NCBI RefSeq assembly: GCF_041821045.1
Contig: NZ_JBGUAW010000002.1
Span: 248,001-312,000 of the forward strand
Origin: Thiohalorhabdus sp. Cl-TMA
GTDB lineage: Bacteria > Pseudomonadota > Gammaproteobacteria > Thiohalorhabdales > Thiohalorhabdaceae
Direction of reading: 5' to 3'
DNA length: 64,000 nucleotides
Each line of letters opens with the position of its first letter. Positions within the stretch are counted from its first letter, which is position 1. Of the stretch, positions 37,928 through 46,493 are shown piece after piece. Under the pieces are notes generated by a model. It saw only the letters and a list, made by a program, of their open reading frames with translations. It was not told the DNA's origin and ran no database searches. The position numbers and the translations under genes were made by a program.

Positions 37928-37985
37928 CTTAAATGGACCTTAAGCCGCCGTCACAGGGAAGGGCGGGGTTTAAGGCGCCGTTAAG
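37928..37985. promoter_or_regulatory. Two PmrA/QseB-type boxes in the divergent promoter region
   Basis: CTTAAA-N5-CTTAAG at 37928-37944 and TTTAAG-N5-GTTAAG at 37969-37985. The known PmrA/QseB box is two CTTAA(T/G)-like hexamers 5 bp apart. The sites lie between the regulator gene (left) and the DsrE-like gene (right), so phosphorylated regulator probably controls both directions. Confidence 0.72.
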
Positions 37986-38031
37986 CCTCCTGCGCCATGC
38001 TGTCCGCCGAACGCAATCAGAGGAGCAGATC

Positions 38032-38520
38032 ATGGCGGACGATTCGAGCGTTTCCTCCCGCCGGCAGTTCCTGGCTGCAGCCGGGAGCGTGGTGGGCGGA
38101 GTCGGTTTGGTCCCGGCAGCCCGGGCGTCGGAAGGGGGGTTGAGCTTCCCCGGCGAGGATCCGGAGATCCGCATCGTGTTCCAGATCAACCGGGATGATC
38201 CGGAGTACTACGACCGGATCCTGTTCAGCATGGGCGAGATCCTGCGCCAGTTAGACAACCGGGCCGAGCTGGTGGGTGTGGGCTTCGGACCGGGATTGAA
38301 CCTTCTGCTCAAGGACCCACCGGCGACGGTGCGCAGCGACCACGGCGACAAGGTCAGCAGCCTGATGACCTACGGGGTCGGCTTACGGGCCTGCGAGAAC
38401 ACCATGCAGGCCCTGGACGCCACCGGAGACGACCTGCGGGACGGAGTGAAAACCGTCCCCGCCGGCGTGCTGGAGATGGCCGAACTGCAACAGAAAGGAT
38501 TTTCCTATGTGGCCTGGTAA
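38032..38520 (+). CDS. Tat-exported DsrE-family protein
   Basis: The start at 38032 follows GAGGAG. The 162-residue protein has a twin-arginine signal (SSRRQFLAAAGSVVGG...PAARA) and a DsrE-like domain (RIVFQINRDDPEYYDRILFSMGEIL; AELVGVGFGPGLNLL; LRACENTMQALDATGDDL). The single conserved cysteine (RACENT) could carry persulfide in the periplasm. It heads an operon with thiol-disulfide proteins. Confidence 0.82.
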   Translation: MADDSSVSSRRQFLAAAGSVVGGVGLVPAARASEGGLSFPGEDPEIRIVFQINRDDPEYYDRILFSMGEILRQLDNRAELVGVGFGPGLNLLLKDPPATVRSDHGDKVSSLMTYGVGLRACENTMQALDATGDDLRDGVKTVPAGVLEMAELQQKGFSYVAW

Positions 38521-39109
38521 CCTGAGGCCGCGCTCCCTCCTGCCCATGCTAGCGGCGGCCGTGGCCCTGTTTCTGGGCGGGAATGCCGCCCATGGGCAGT
38601 CCGGGGCGGACGCCTGGACGGTTCTGGAGAAGGAGGCCCACTGGATCCCCGCCGGGGCGGAGGAGCCCGAGCGGGTCATCTATGTCTTCACCGACCCCAA
38701 CTGCCCCTACTGCCACGACCTCTGGAAGGTGACTAAACCGTACTACAGCGAGGGCCTCCAGGTCCGCCACATCCTGGTCGGCATCCTGAAGCCGAGCAGC
38801 CCCGCGAAGGCGGCGGCCATCCTCAGTGCCAATGACCCCGCTGCCGCGTTGCGTAGGCACGAGAAAAACTACGAAGACGGCGGCATCGCCCCTGCGGAAG
38901 ATCCGGCACAGCTGGTGCGGACCCAGTTAGAGAATAACCAGCAGCTCATGCGTCGGTTCGGCGCGCGCGCTACGCCCACGGTGGTCTATCGGGACGGGGA
39001 CGGAGGGGCTCAGGCCCTTTCCGGTATGCCTCGCTTGCAGGCCCTGCCCGGGATCCTCCGGCTGCCTGCGCAGCCCATCGAAGACCCCGATCTGCAGAAG
39101 TACCTCTGA
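38507..39109 (+). CDS. DsbG/DsbC-like periplasmic disulfide protein
   Basis: The 200-residue protein overlaps the DsrE-like gene by 14 bp. It has a signal peptide (LLPMLAAAVALFLGGNAAHG) and a thioredoxin-fold active site CPYC in TDPNCPYCHDLWK, with the cis-proline region ATPTVVYRDG. It lacks the N-terminal dimerisation domain of DsbC/DsbG, being about 40 residues shorter. A role in handling disulfide or persulfide in the periplasm is likely. Confidence 0.82.
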   Translation: MWPGNLRPRSLLPMLAAAVALFLGGNAAHGQSGADAWTVLEKEAHWIPAGAEEPERVIYVFTDPNCPYCHDLWKVTKPYYSEGLQVRHILVGILKPSSPAKAAAILSANDPAAALRRHEKNYEDGGIAPAEDPAQLVRTQLENNQQLMRRFGARATPTVVYRDGDGGAQALSGMPRLQALPGILRLPAQPIEDPDLQKYL

Positions 39110-39144
39110 TTGCCCACTTGCCCAGGCCACAGGAGACTGCGCCA

Positions 39145-39438
39145 TTGCGTAGCGCCTGATCCAGCCGCCCCGCCCTGGGGGCCCTTCTGCTTGTTGTCGC
39201 CCTGCTTGCCGGGGTCCTCGCCGGCGGGGGTGCCTGAGCCCGATCCAATATTCCGCAGCCCGGAGAGGCATTCCAGGTCTCGGCCAGGGCCTCGGGCCCG
39301 GGAACCGTCCGACTCACCTGGGACATTAGTGCGGCCACCTACCTCTACCGGGACAAGTTCGAACTGGCCGTGGTGCGACCCGAGGGGCCGAGGTGGTCGC
39401 CACCGAAAGCATACGAAGGAGGCCATTGTGCGAGCTAG
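39145..39438 (+). pseudogene. DsbD N-terminal domain remnant
   Basis: In one frame a hydrophobic signal-like segment (ALLLVVALLAGVLAGGGA) is followed by an in-frame TGA (39235), then PGEAFQVSARASGPGTVRLT and WDISAATYLYRDKFEL, the typical start of the DsbD alpha domain (W-I-YLYRDK). A stop at 39436 ends it; another TGA is at 39157. The rest of DsbD is missing. It lies between the DsbG-like and TlpA-like genes, so it looks like the decayed part of a DsbD once in this operon. Confidence 0.65.
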
Positions 39439-39507
39439 ATCGGCCCCGCCCCGGAGCCGGCTAGCCGGATTAGCCACACCTTCGTCAGTCAGACAGGAGG
39501 TATGCTC

Positions 39508-40320
39508 ATGCTGTCCGTCGGTTTGGGTCCTTTGGCCTTCTCGGTAGGACAAGTATTGATCGCCCTGGCCACGGGCGCGGCTCTGGCTGCGGCCGGGCTT
39601 GCCGCCCGCGAGCCCAGTCAGCGTGCCGGCCCCCTTTTGCTTCACGCCCTGTTGGTTGGCGTGATAATGGCGCGTGTAGCGTTCGTCCTCGGCTCCTATC
39701 CCCAATATCAGGGTGACTGGTTCGCCATGCTGGACATGCGCGATGGCGGTTTCCTGGCTCTCCCGGGGGCGGTCTCGGGAGCTGCGTATCTGGGATGGTG
39801 GTTTTGGCGAGCACCCTCCAAGCGGCGGCCCCTAGCCATGGGAATTTTGGTTGGGAGTTTGGTCTGGGGGGTAACCGCAGGCAGCATCGCAACCATCGAA
39901 AGCACCAGTCGGGGATTGCCCCAAAGTCAGCTGGCGACCCTGGAAGGCGACCCGGCCCACCTCGGCGAATTCCGGGGAAAACCCATGGTGGTGAACCTAT
40001 GGGCATCCTGGTGTCCACCCTGCCGGCGGGAAATGCCCCTTTTGGAGCAAGCCCAGGACCGGCGCGACGGCATTTCCTTCGTCTTCGTGAATCAAGGTGA
40101 GGGGCTCAAGGCCGTTGGATCCTACCTGAACAGGGAGGGCCTGGAGCTCGATAACGTCCTGCTCGATCGAGCTCGGGCGGTGGGGGCTGAAGTGGGGGCC
40201 AATGGTCTTCCCACTACCCTGTTCTATAACCGAGCAGGGCACCTAGTGGACGCGCATACGGGGATGCTTTCGGAGGCCACACTGCATCGGGGTCTGAAGC
40301 GCATAAAAGGCGGGTCGTAA
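39508..40320 (+). CDS. TlpA-like thioredoxin with N-terminal membrane domain
   Basis: The start at 39508 is chosen because AGGAGG at 39495-39500 is 7 bp upstream; an ATG at 39502 is too close. The 270-residue protein has a membrane part with three to four segments (about 1-130, resembling the prolipoprotein diacylglyceryl transferase-like domain fused to some TlpA proteins) and a TlpA domain with active site WASWCPPCRREMP and cis-proline loop LPTTLF. It should reduce periplasmic disulfides; DsbG-like and DsrE-like proteins are candidate partners. Confidence 0.85.
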   Translation: MLSVGLGPLAFSVGQVLIALATGAALAAAGLAAREPSQRAGPLLLHALLVGVIMARVAFVLGSYPQYQGDWFAMLDMRDGGFLALPGAVSGAAYLGWWFWRAPSKRRPLAMGILVGSLVWGVTAGSIATIESTSRGLPQSQLATLEGDPAHLGEFRGKPMVVNLWASWCPPCRREMPLLEQAQDRRDGISFVFVNQGEGLKAVGSYLNREGLELDNVLLDRARAVGAEVGANGLPTTLFYNRAGHLVDAHTGMLSEATLHRGLKRIKGGS

Positions 40321-40823
40321 GCGGCATGGAGCCCCTAGAGCTCTTTTATCCACTCAACCCCCCCAACCGTCGTCAATGGTCGCATTTTGTGCGATTAACC
40401 ACCCCCGCTGGCCACTTTTAGCCAGAAATCGCCCGCCCACCTGATGGGGGCGGTCCCTTGATTTCGGGAGGCGGGCGGAAAATCCGTGGGAGGCCAGGAC
40501 TTGCCGGTGAGGCAGGTTCCCGCCTCGGGCTTCTCCATGTTGGTACGGACATTGCTTATAAAGCGGGCAAGGGGTTTCATCCCGTTCCCGCCGGATCGGG
40601 GAGCTTTCATACGAAGCCCTTCCCAGAGATTCGTCGTTAGCCGCACCTTGAGCCCGCGCTACCGGTTAAACCTCCCCGGCGCTTCCCGCTGTGCGCCGGA
40701 CCCGCATTGACGAAAGCGGCTTGAGGACACGCCACCACCACCAAACGGCGGCGGATCTCTGGGAAGGGCTTCAGCCCTCCCGGGCCAAAGGGGGGCCAGT
40801 CTGCGGAAGTCGGATCCGCCCTT
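40321..40823. other. Intergenic region with an 18-bp inverted repeat
   Basis: No convincing gene in about 500 bp. It contains a perfect inverted pair, GAAGCCCTTCCCAGAGAT at 40613-40630 and its complement at 40755-40772, 124 bp apart, with imperfect extension on the inner side. The small frames that cover it show no recognisable domain. Confidence 0.5.
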
Positions 40824-41684
40824 CTATCGCGCCGGGCCGCTCTTGGCGTCCGATCCCTCCGCAGGCCCTCCCCGGGGGGTAAGCAGGTAGGAGCGATGCC
40901 TCCCCAGCAGTCCCTTCTTCCAGCCGATAATCTGTCCCGCGCCATTGATGTCCTGGATCCGCAGGTCGTCGAAGTATTCACGGCCGGGCTGGAACTTCTC
41001 TTCCACGGGGAATTCCGGGACATCCGCCGGGTCTACCAGCGTCCCGAGCGCGTGCTTTGATAGGGCTTGCCGCACCCATCGTTCCGTAGGGCTGGGCGCG
41101 TCGTTGGGAAGTGCGTCCGGATGCGGCTCCATGCCTACCTCCTCGGTCCAGCGGAAGCGCGTCTTGCGGCCATCCGCCCCCCAGGTCCATCCGTAGATGG
41201 CTCCCTCGGGCGTGATCTTCTCGGCCGCGCCTCCTTCCCGGGCGGCGCCCGGCAGCTCCCCGAGGTCCCGGATCTGGCCCTCGGCATCCCAGGAAACCGG
41301 GTCCTGTTCCGGGGAATAATCCCCGCCCCCGGATCCCACGGCCGTGCCCCGGTCGTTGATATCCCGCACCTTGGCCACCGGATTGCCGCCCGGGTCGCCT
41401 CCGGCCTTCTTCCATTTCGGAAGAAAGGGCAGCACGGTTACCTCCTCCGCGCCGGGCTTCCAGCGCCAGGGTGCCGTCCATACGGTACCGATATTGCCCA
41501 CTACGACCCCCTGGTCGTTCAGGGCGCGGGCTCGAAGGTCCGCGTCGCCCTTGCCGATCGGCATTACATCGAAGGTGGGGAGAATGCGTTGGGAAGAATC
41601 GGGCTCCGCTGCGGCGGGCCCGCAGAAAAGGACCAGGAAAACGGGGAGGGATAGCGCCGCGCGGGGCAGCGTGGGCATGAGCAT
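40824..41684 (-). CDS. Exported HAF-repeat protein
   Basis: The 286-residue protein has a signal peptide (LPRAALSLPVFLVLFCGPAAA) and repeated strands of the type ALNDQGVVVGN, DINDRGTAVGS, DINGAGQIIGW, which are the HAF (extracellular repeat) signature. There is no PEP-CTERM tail. The protein at 42212 has more repeats of the same kind and a sorting tail. Function unknown. Confidence 0.78.
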   Translation of the reverse strand: MLMPTLPRAALSLPVFLVLFCGPAAAEPDSSQRILPTFDVMPIGKGDADLRARALNDQGVVVGNIGTVWTAPWRWKPGAEEVTVLPFLPKWKKAGGDPGGNPVAKVRDINDRGTAVGSGGGDYSPEQDPVSWDAEGQIRDLGELPGAAREGGAAEKITPEGAIYGWTWGADGRKTRFRWTEEVGMEPHPDALPNDAPSPTERWVRQALSKHALGTLVDPADVPEFPVEEKFQPGREYFDDLRIQDINGAGQIIGWKKGLLGRHRSYLLTPRGGPAEGSDAKSGPAR

Positions 41685-42211
41685 GCTCCTTCGTCTGCGG
41701 AACGGGAAGGCCGGGAGCCTGCCTCCGGGGATCTTTCTTTATTGTTGGCATACGGGCAGCGAGCCGTCAGTTCCGTATACCCCGGTCGCGCTGGCGCCGG
41801 CTTTGCCACGGAGGGCCGGTCTGCTGGCATGAAGCAAGAACCGGGGGCTCCGGAAAAGGGGGAAGAGTCGGGACGAAGGGGGATTACTTTACAGGCTGGG
41901 GTCTCGTGGCTTAACCGGGCCGGAAAGGGGTAAGGCCGATCGCGGCCGGGTTTGGAGGCCCCCCTGGCTACCGGGGAATGAAAGACAAGCGGCGGGAGCG
42001 TGTCCTGATTCTTTACGGATTGCGCCCTTGCCGTGGCCCGCCCTTTATAGGGGACTGAGCCCCAGCATTTTTCTTGTTGGCCTGATCCTTGCGGAACCGC
42101 GTACAGCGACAGGTGCTGTCTGTTTTATCGAGGACGCGCCTTGTCCGCCGAATTCCTCAAGGGGGGTATTCCCCGGGGCTTTTTTCATGGCCTACACGCA
42201 AGGACCGCATA
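41685..42211. other. Divergent intergenic region of the two HAF genes
   Basis: A long gap without a supported gene. A sigma-54-like promoter is at 42078-42092. A TTTACA half-site is at 41888-41893. A weak GGGG-TATT-CCCC hairpin with a T-run lies in the leader at about 42163-42186. Confidence 0.5.
42078..42092 (+). promoter_or_regulatory. Sigma-54-like promoter of the PEP-CTERM HAF gene
   Basis: TGGCCTGATCCTTGC has GG (42079-42080) and GC (42091-42092) at the exact 12-bp spacing of a -24/-12 element and matches TGGC-N7-TTGC. It would give a leader of about 108 bases. Confidence 0.6.
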
Positions 42212-43342
42212 ATGCGCGCACTTCCTACGACAGCACTTCTTGTCCTCGGAGCGTTCAGCACCGGGGCCTCCGCCGTCCCCACCTACGGTCTGCAGGATCT
42301 CGGGGATCTGCCCGGCGGGGACGATTACACGGTTGCCCATGACATCAACAGCGCGGGCCAGGTGGTGGGGGTCAGTGCTTCCGGCGACGGCTATCGCGCC
42401 TTTCTCTGGGATGCGGGGAGTGGCATGAGCCAGCTCGGCACCCTGTCCCCCGGGGCGGCATGGAGCAGCGCTTCGGGGGTCAACGACCAGGGGAAGGTAG
42501 TCGGTTTCAGCGGGGCCGGTCCGGGCTTGGATACGGATCAGGAAGCCTTCCTCTGGGACGGGGCCTCGGGCATGCAGGGCTTGGGGGCCCTGCCGGGCGG
42601 TGAGGACCGCAGCCAGGCCATGGCCATCAATAACGACGGTCAGGTGGTGGGCTTCAGCGGCGGGCCCTTCGAGGAGCGGGCCTTCCTCTGGGACTCGGCC
42701 GGCGGCATGCGGCGACTGGGCGCCCTGCACCCAGGGGCGCCCAGTGTGGCCTTTGCCATCAATAACCAGGGTCAGGCGGCGGGGTGGGCTGGCACGACCT
42801 CGGGAAAGCACGCCTTCCGGTGGGAGGCGGGCAGCGGCATGACCGACCTGGGGGTGGCCGCCGGGAGCGCTCCACACAGCTACGCCACGGCGATCAACGA
42901 CCAGGGCCAGGTGGTGGGATGGAGCGGGCACGAGCCCGGAAGCGGAGGTGCCCGCCAGGCCCTCCTCTGGAACGAGGGCGAGGGAATGCGCCGCCTGGAG
43001 GACGGGCTCGGCCCGCTCGGACGACGGTCCGCGGAGGACATCAACGAGGACGGCCGGGTGGTGGGCGGCGACGGTGCCGGTGCGGAGCCCTTCCTTTGGA
43101 CCGACGGGGCGGGAATGCTGTCGCTGGAGAGCCTGATCGCCGAGGCCGACCGCTTTCCGGGCATGGATCTAGGCTCCGCCCGGGCGATCAACGACCAGGG
43201 GCAGATCGTGGCCGGTAGGTATCTGCTGACCCCGCTCGGCGATGGGGCACCGCCCAACGGCACTCCCATTCCGGCTCCCGGCGTACTGGCCCTGCTCGCA
43301 CTGGGCCCCGTGGCCTGGCGCCTGCGGGGCCCGGATAGGTAA
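42212..43342 (+). CDS. HAF-repeat protein with PEP-CTERM-like sorting tail
   Basis: The start at 42212 gives a signal peptide (MRALPTTALLVLGAFSTGASA). The 376-residue product has about seven HAF-type repeats (DINSAGQVVGVS, GVNDQGKVVGFS, AINNDGQVVGFS, AINNQGQAAGWA, AINDQGQVVGWS, DINEDGRVVGGD, AINDQGQIVAGR). It ends IPAPGVLALLALGPVAWRLR, a variant PEP-CTERM signal (P-P, hydrophobic span, basic end). It would be processed by an exosortase outside this window. Confidence 0.82.
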   Translation: MRALPTTALLVLGAFSTGASAVPTYGLQDLGDLPGGDDYTVAHDINSAGQVVGVSASGDGYRAFLWDAGSGMSQLGTLSPGAAWSSASGVNDQGKVVGFSGAGPGLDTDQEAFLWDGASGMQGLGALPGGEDRSQAMAINNDGQVVGFSGGPFEERAFLWDSAGGMRRLGALHPGAPSVAFAINNQGQAAGWAGTTSGKHAFRWEAGSGMTDLGVAAGSAPHSYATAINDQGQVVGWSGHEPGSGGARQALLWNEGEGMRRLEDGLGPLGRRSAEDINEDGRVVGGDGAGAEPFLWTDGAGMLSLESLIAEADRFPGMDLGSARAINDQGQIVAGRYLLTPLGDGAPPNGTPIPAPGVLALLALGPVAWRLRGPDR

Positions 43343-43370
43343 CCGCGCTCCGCGACGGCCGGTAGTCCCG

Positions 43371-43402
43371 GACGGGCCCGCGCAACCAGGCGCGGGCCCG
43401 TC
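43371..43402 (+). terminator. Hairpin after the HAF gene
   Basis: A perfect 13-bp stem (GACGGGCCCGCGC at 43371-43383, complement at 43390-43402) with loop AACCAG. No T-run follows, so it may work poorly alone. The rest of the gap, 43403-43722, shows no gene. Confidence 0.5.
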
Positions 43403-43722
43403 ATGCGTTCCGGGTCCCCCCCTCCTTCCATCGCCGACCGCCTTTCCTCGGCTTTTCTTATCGGAAAAACAAGAGACTTCCTAACCGGCTCCCTGCGTCC
43501 CGGGCCGCCTCGGCCCCATCGCGAAATTTTTATTGGCCGCCCCGGGAATTTTCCGGATGAAAAATCTTCTTATGGGTTTTGGGAGATTTCCTTAAGGCGA
43601 AACCCTACGCCCCTAAGGTGAAGCCCGGGCCAGCCCGGATCCGGTAAGGGCTTGTTTCTGAAATCCTAATAACTGCGGTGGGTGCTTGCGCGCCCTTCGT
43701 CAATGGCTCAAGAGGGAGCACC

Positions 43723-44913
43723 ATGTCGCATATCCGCCTCGCTTTGCTTCTTGGCGCTTCGATCGCCGTTAGCCCTCTGGCCCTGGATGCCAGCCTGCCC
43801 GCCTTTCCGGCGATTGCCCAAACACTGGGCGTTTCCACGCAGGACGTGGGCCTGACGGTAAGCATCTTCCTCCTGGGGCTGGCCCTGGGGCATCTGGTGG
43901 GTGGGCCCCTGTCGGACCGCTACGGTCGTCCGATGGTGATGCGCGCCGGCCTGGTCATGTTCGTCGGCGGCAGCCTGGCCATCGTCGGGGTGGAGTCCCT
44001 GACCTGGCTGCTGGCCTGGCGGATACTCCAGGCGCTCGGAGCGGGCTTCTGCCTGGTGAGCGTGCCGGCCATCGCCCGGGACCACTCCGACGGTCCCGAA
44101 TCGGCACGCCTGTTCAGCCTGATCGCCCTGGTCACGTTCCTGGTCCCGGCCGTCGCCCCTTTCATCGGTACCCTGACCCTGGAGTTCGCCGACTGGCCGG
44201 GCATCTTCGCCCTGATGGCCACCTATGCGATCGGCATCAAGCTCATGCTGCGGCGCACTCTGTTCCGGAGCTATCCCGTGCAGCCGGATCGCAGCAAGCC
44301 GTTGCATACCCTGGTGACCGACTACCGTCTGGTGCTGGGCCACGGCACCGCCATGCGGCTGCTGTTCATCCTGGCCCTGGTGTTCAGCGTCAACATGCTG
44401 TTCCTGACCCATGCCTCCTTCGTGCTCCAGGAATGGTTCCGGCTCACCCCGGAGGTGTTCTCCCTCGTCATGGCCGGCACGGTGGGGGCCATGGCGGGGT
44501 TCAACCTCTTCAATAGCTGGCTCCTGCGCCACTTCGGACCGGCCTCCATCCTGCGGGCCACGGTGGTTCTCCAGGCCCTGGCCATGATCTACCTGCTGGT
44601 GGTCACCCACATGGGACCCTCCCTGGCGCTTTTCCTGCCGGGCGTGCTGCTGGCCATGGGCACTTTCGGTGCCGGGCTGCCGAACATCTTCACGCTGTTT
44701 CTGGAGTTCTTCCGGGAGATCGCGGCCACCGCCTCCGCCATGCTCGGGGCGCTGCAGTTCAGCGCGGCCGGGGCCATAAGCGGCTTCTCCTCCTTCCTCG
44801 TGGGCGGGGATCTGACCGCGGTAGTAATGATGATGGCGGTCTGCTCGCTGGCGGCCCTGGCCCTGGTCTGGGATACGCCGGGTGCCGTGGCGCGCAGCCA
44901 AGGGGTGGAATGA
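43723..44913 (+). CDS. Bcr/CflA-type MFS efflux permease
   Basis: The start at 43723 follows AGAGGGAGCA. The 396-residue protein has about twelve membrane segments, the MFS motif GGPLSDRYGRP after helix 2, and VSPLALDASLPAFPAIAQTLGV, which resembles the start of Bcr/CflA drug transporters. Substrate unknown. Confidence 0.86.
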   Translation: MSHIRLALLLGASIAVSPLALDASLPAFPAIAQTLGVSTQDVGLTVSIFLLGLALGHLVGGPLSDRYGRPMVMRAGLVMFVGGSLAIVGVESLTWLLAWRILQALGAGFCLVSVPAIARDHSDGPESARLFSLIALVTFLVPAVAPFIGTLTLEFADWPGIFALMATYAIGIKLMLRRTLFRSYPVQPDRSKPLHTLVTDYRLVLGHGTAMRLLFILALVFSVNMLFLTHASFVLQEWFRLTPEVFSLVMAGTVGAMAGFNLFNSWLLRHFGPASILRATVVLQALAMIYLLVVTHMGPSLALFLPGVLLAMGTFGAGLPNIFTLFLEFFREIAATASAMLGALQFSAAGAISGFSSFLVGGDLTAVVMMMAVCSLAALALVWDTPGAVARSQGVE

Positions 44914-44946
44914 GCCCCGAAGCCGTGGCCCGAGCCGGATGGAGGA

Positions 44947-44985
44947 CGCCCCCGGCGGGGAATTCGCCGGGGGCGAAATTTTTTT
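44947..44985 (+). terminator. Terminator after the MFS gene
   Basis: An 11-bp perfect stem (CGCCCCCGGCG at 44947-44957, complement at 44965-44975) with a 7-base loop, then AAATTTTTTT. Confidence 0.92.
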
Positions 44986-45074
44986 CGGGAAGGTACTAAA
45001 GTCCGGGCGCCCGCTGACGACAAGGTCAGGATATAGACCTACCCGAATCCACGCCCTAAGCGCGATTGACGCGC

Positions 45075-45103
45075 AAAAAGGGCGGCCCCTTGAGAGGCCG
45101 CCC
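45075..45103 (-). terminator. Terminator of the DUF3015 gene
   Basis: Read on the minus strand: GGGCGGCC stem, 8-base loop, GGCCGCCC, then TTTTT. It lies 25 bp after the DUF3015 stop. Confidence 0.85.
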
Positions 45104-45127
45104 CGATGCTTCCGCATTCTTTGCCGA

Positions 45128-45592
45128 TCAGGCGGTGGTGCCGGCAGCCACCTGCTTCAGGTTCTTCACCACCTTGCCCGCGGTGACGGCGTCGCCCGCG
45201 TAGATGGAAGCGAAGTTCTCCTTGGCGGCCTGATAGAAGGCAGTCCGTTCGCTTTCCGGCACGTTCATGAGCTGCGCCACGGAAGCGAGGGTCTCCCCGC
45301 CGCCGGATGCCATGTCGCCCGCCAGCTTCTCCATGTTGGAGGCCACGAAGGTGGTCAGGGCCGCTTCGTGCTTCACCACGCCGTCCTGGTCACAGCCCAA
45401 GGTGCCGGAGGTGATGCCGAAGGTCTGATTGCCGGAGGTGCCGTTGGTGGTTACGGCAAGCACCTGCGGGACCACGCCGGATTGCCCGTCGAAGATCATG
45501 GTGCCCACACCGCAACCGGTGCTGTCGGCGGCATTGGCGGCGGACATGGGCAGGGCCGCAAGGGCGGCGATAACGGCGGTTTTCTTCCACAT
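45128..45592 (-). CDS. DUF3015 exported protein
   Basis: The 154-residue protein has a signal peptide (TAVIAALAALPMSAANA), then STGCGVGTMIFDGQSG, a TNGTSGNQTFGITSGT stretch and a single later cysteine (LGCDQDG), which fits the DUF3015 family of periplasmic proteins. The two cysteines could form a disulfide. Function unknown; it is a single gene with its own terminator. Confidence 0.85.
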   Translation of the reverse strand: MWKKTAVIAALAALPMSAANAADSTGCGVGTMIFDGQSGVVPQVLAVTTNGTSGNQTFGITSGTLGCDQDGVVKHEAALTTFVASNMEKLAGDMASGGGETLASVAQLMNVPESERTAFYQAAKENFASIYAGDAVTAGKVVKNLKQVAAGTTA

Positions 45593-46183
45593 TACCGGTT
45601 TTCCCCTTTTAGGTTCTGTGGTCGATTGAGGTTGGCTTTATTGGGCCTCAGGTTCCCGGAAGTGTCAAGCAAGACAAGGAGTTGCCGGCAGACGCGGATG
45701 GAAATGGCCCGCAGGGCGCGGGAATCCCTCGGCCGCAAGTGTGCTGAACCCTCCAGCTGGCATGGCGGGCCCTGGCGCCTTCCCGGTTTTTTCTATTCTT
45801 TCGCGGAATCCATTTCCGGAGGGGCGGAGAAAGTGTCGTAGCGTGGCCGCGCGAAGACCGCCCGGGCGGTCGGGCCTTTCGGGGGCCGCACCGGGAAATG
45901 CGGGCCCCGGGAGAAAGTAAGCGAGGAAATCCGTGTTTTCGGGAGCGCCCCCGACCGGGAGCGTAGAGAATCCGGCTCCGGGCCCAAGCCCGGAGGCAGA
46001 ATTCGACCGGTTCAGTGGGTCATTGCGGGACTTTTCCCTTATGTTCTTATGTACAGGACCCGCTTTCCGGGGGATTCCCGCGAAACGATAGGAGCTCCCC
46101 GGATTGCCGCCCTTCGCCGATGGTGTAAAAAATTCCTTCAGAGCATAACCAACGGCGTAATCAAAGGGGGGAGGGCTCCCGCG
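45593..46183. other. Intergenic region, nothing recognised
   Basis: About 590 bp between divergent genes. An open frame on the minus strand (45665-46243) is proline/glycine-rich without domain features and is judged spurious. Promoters for both flanking genes should lie here but were not identified. Confidence 0.45.
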
Positions 46184-46393
46184 ATGTCTTACCGCAAATC
46201 GGTGTTTTCCTATTTCGATCCCGTCGAGATCTGGCACTTCCATCCCGACTGCCCCGACTGGCCCGCCAGGAACTATGAAGAGCGCTTCTGGACGCCGTCA
46301 CACGGACAATTCTGCGACCGGTGCGTGGTGGAATCGGAAGCGCGGAGCAGCGAAATCGCCGAAGCGCCCACCGGCTATCGGATGGCGGGGTGA
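46184..46393 (+). CDS. Small cysteine-containing hypothetical protein
   Basis: A 69-residue frame with FHPDCPDW and FCDRCVVE, giving His/Cys ligands that could bind zinc. A GGGGGAGGG precedes the start. No family recognised. It may be a small zinc-binding protein; the composition is unlike an antisense shadow. Confidence 0.55.
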   Translation: MSYRKSVFSYFDPVEIWHFHPDCPDWPARNYEERFWTPSHGQFCDRCVVESEARSSEIAEAPTGYRMAG

Positions 46394-46493
46394 ATCCGGT
46401 CGGTTTGTCTCTAGGCATGCATGACCGGGAGATGACTGCGGTCGGAATGAAGCCCCGGCGACCGCGACCGCGGCCGCCGGGGAGGGGGAGGGG

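Noticed and set aside
40395-40646. 83-codon minus-strand frame near the inverted repeat
   Set aside because: No domain or ribosome site was recognised; it may reflect a non-coding repeat. Kept only as a note under the intergenic region.
45665-46243. 192-codon minus-strand frame in the 45593-46183 gap
   Set aside because: Pro/Gly/Ala/Arg-rich without secondary-structure pattern or ribosome site; overlaps the start of the small cysteine protein.
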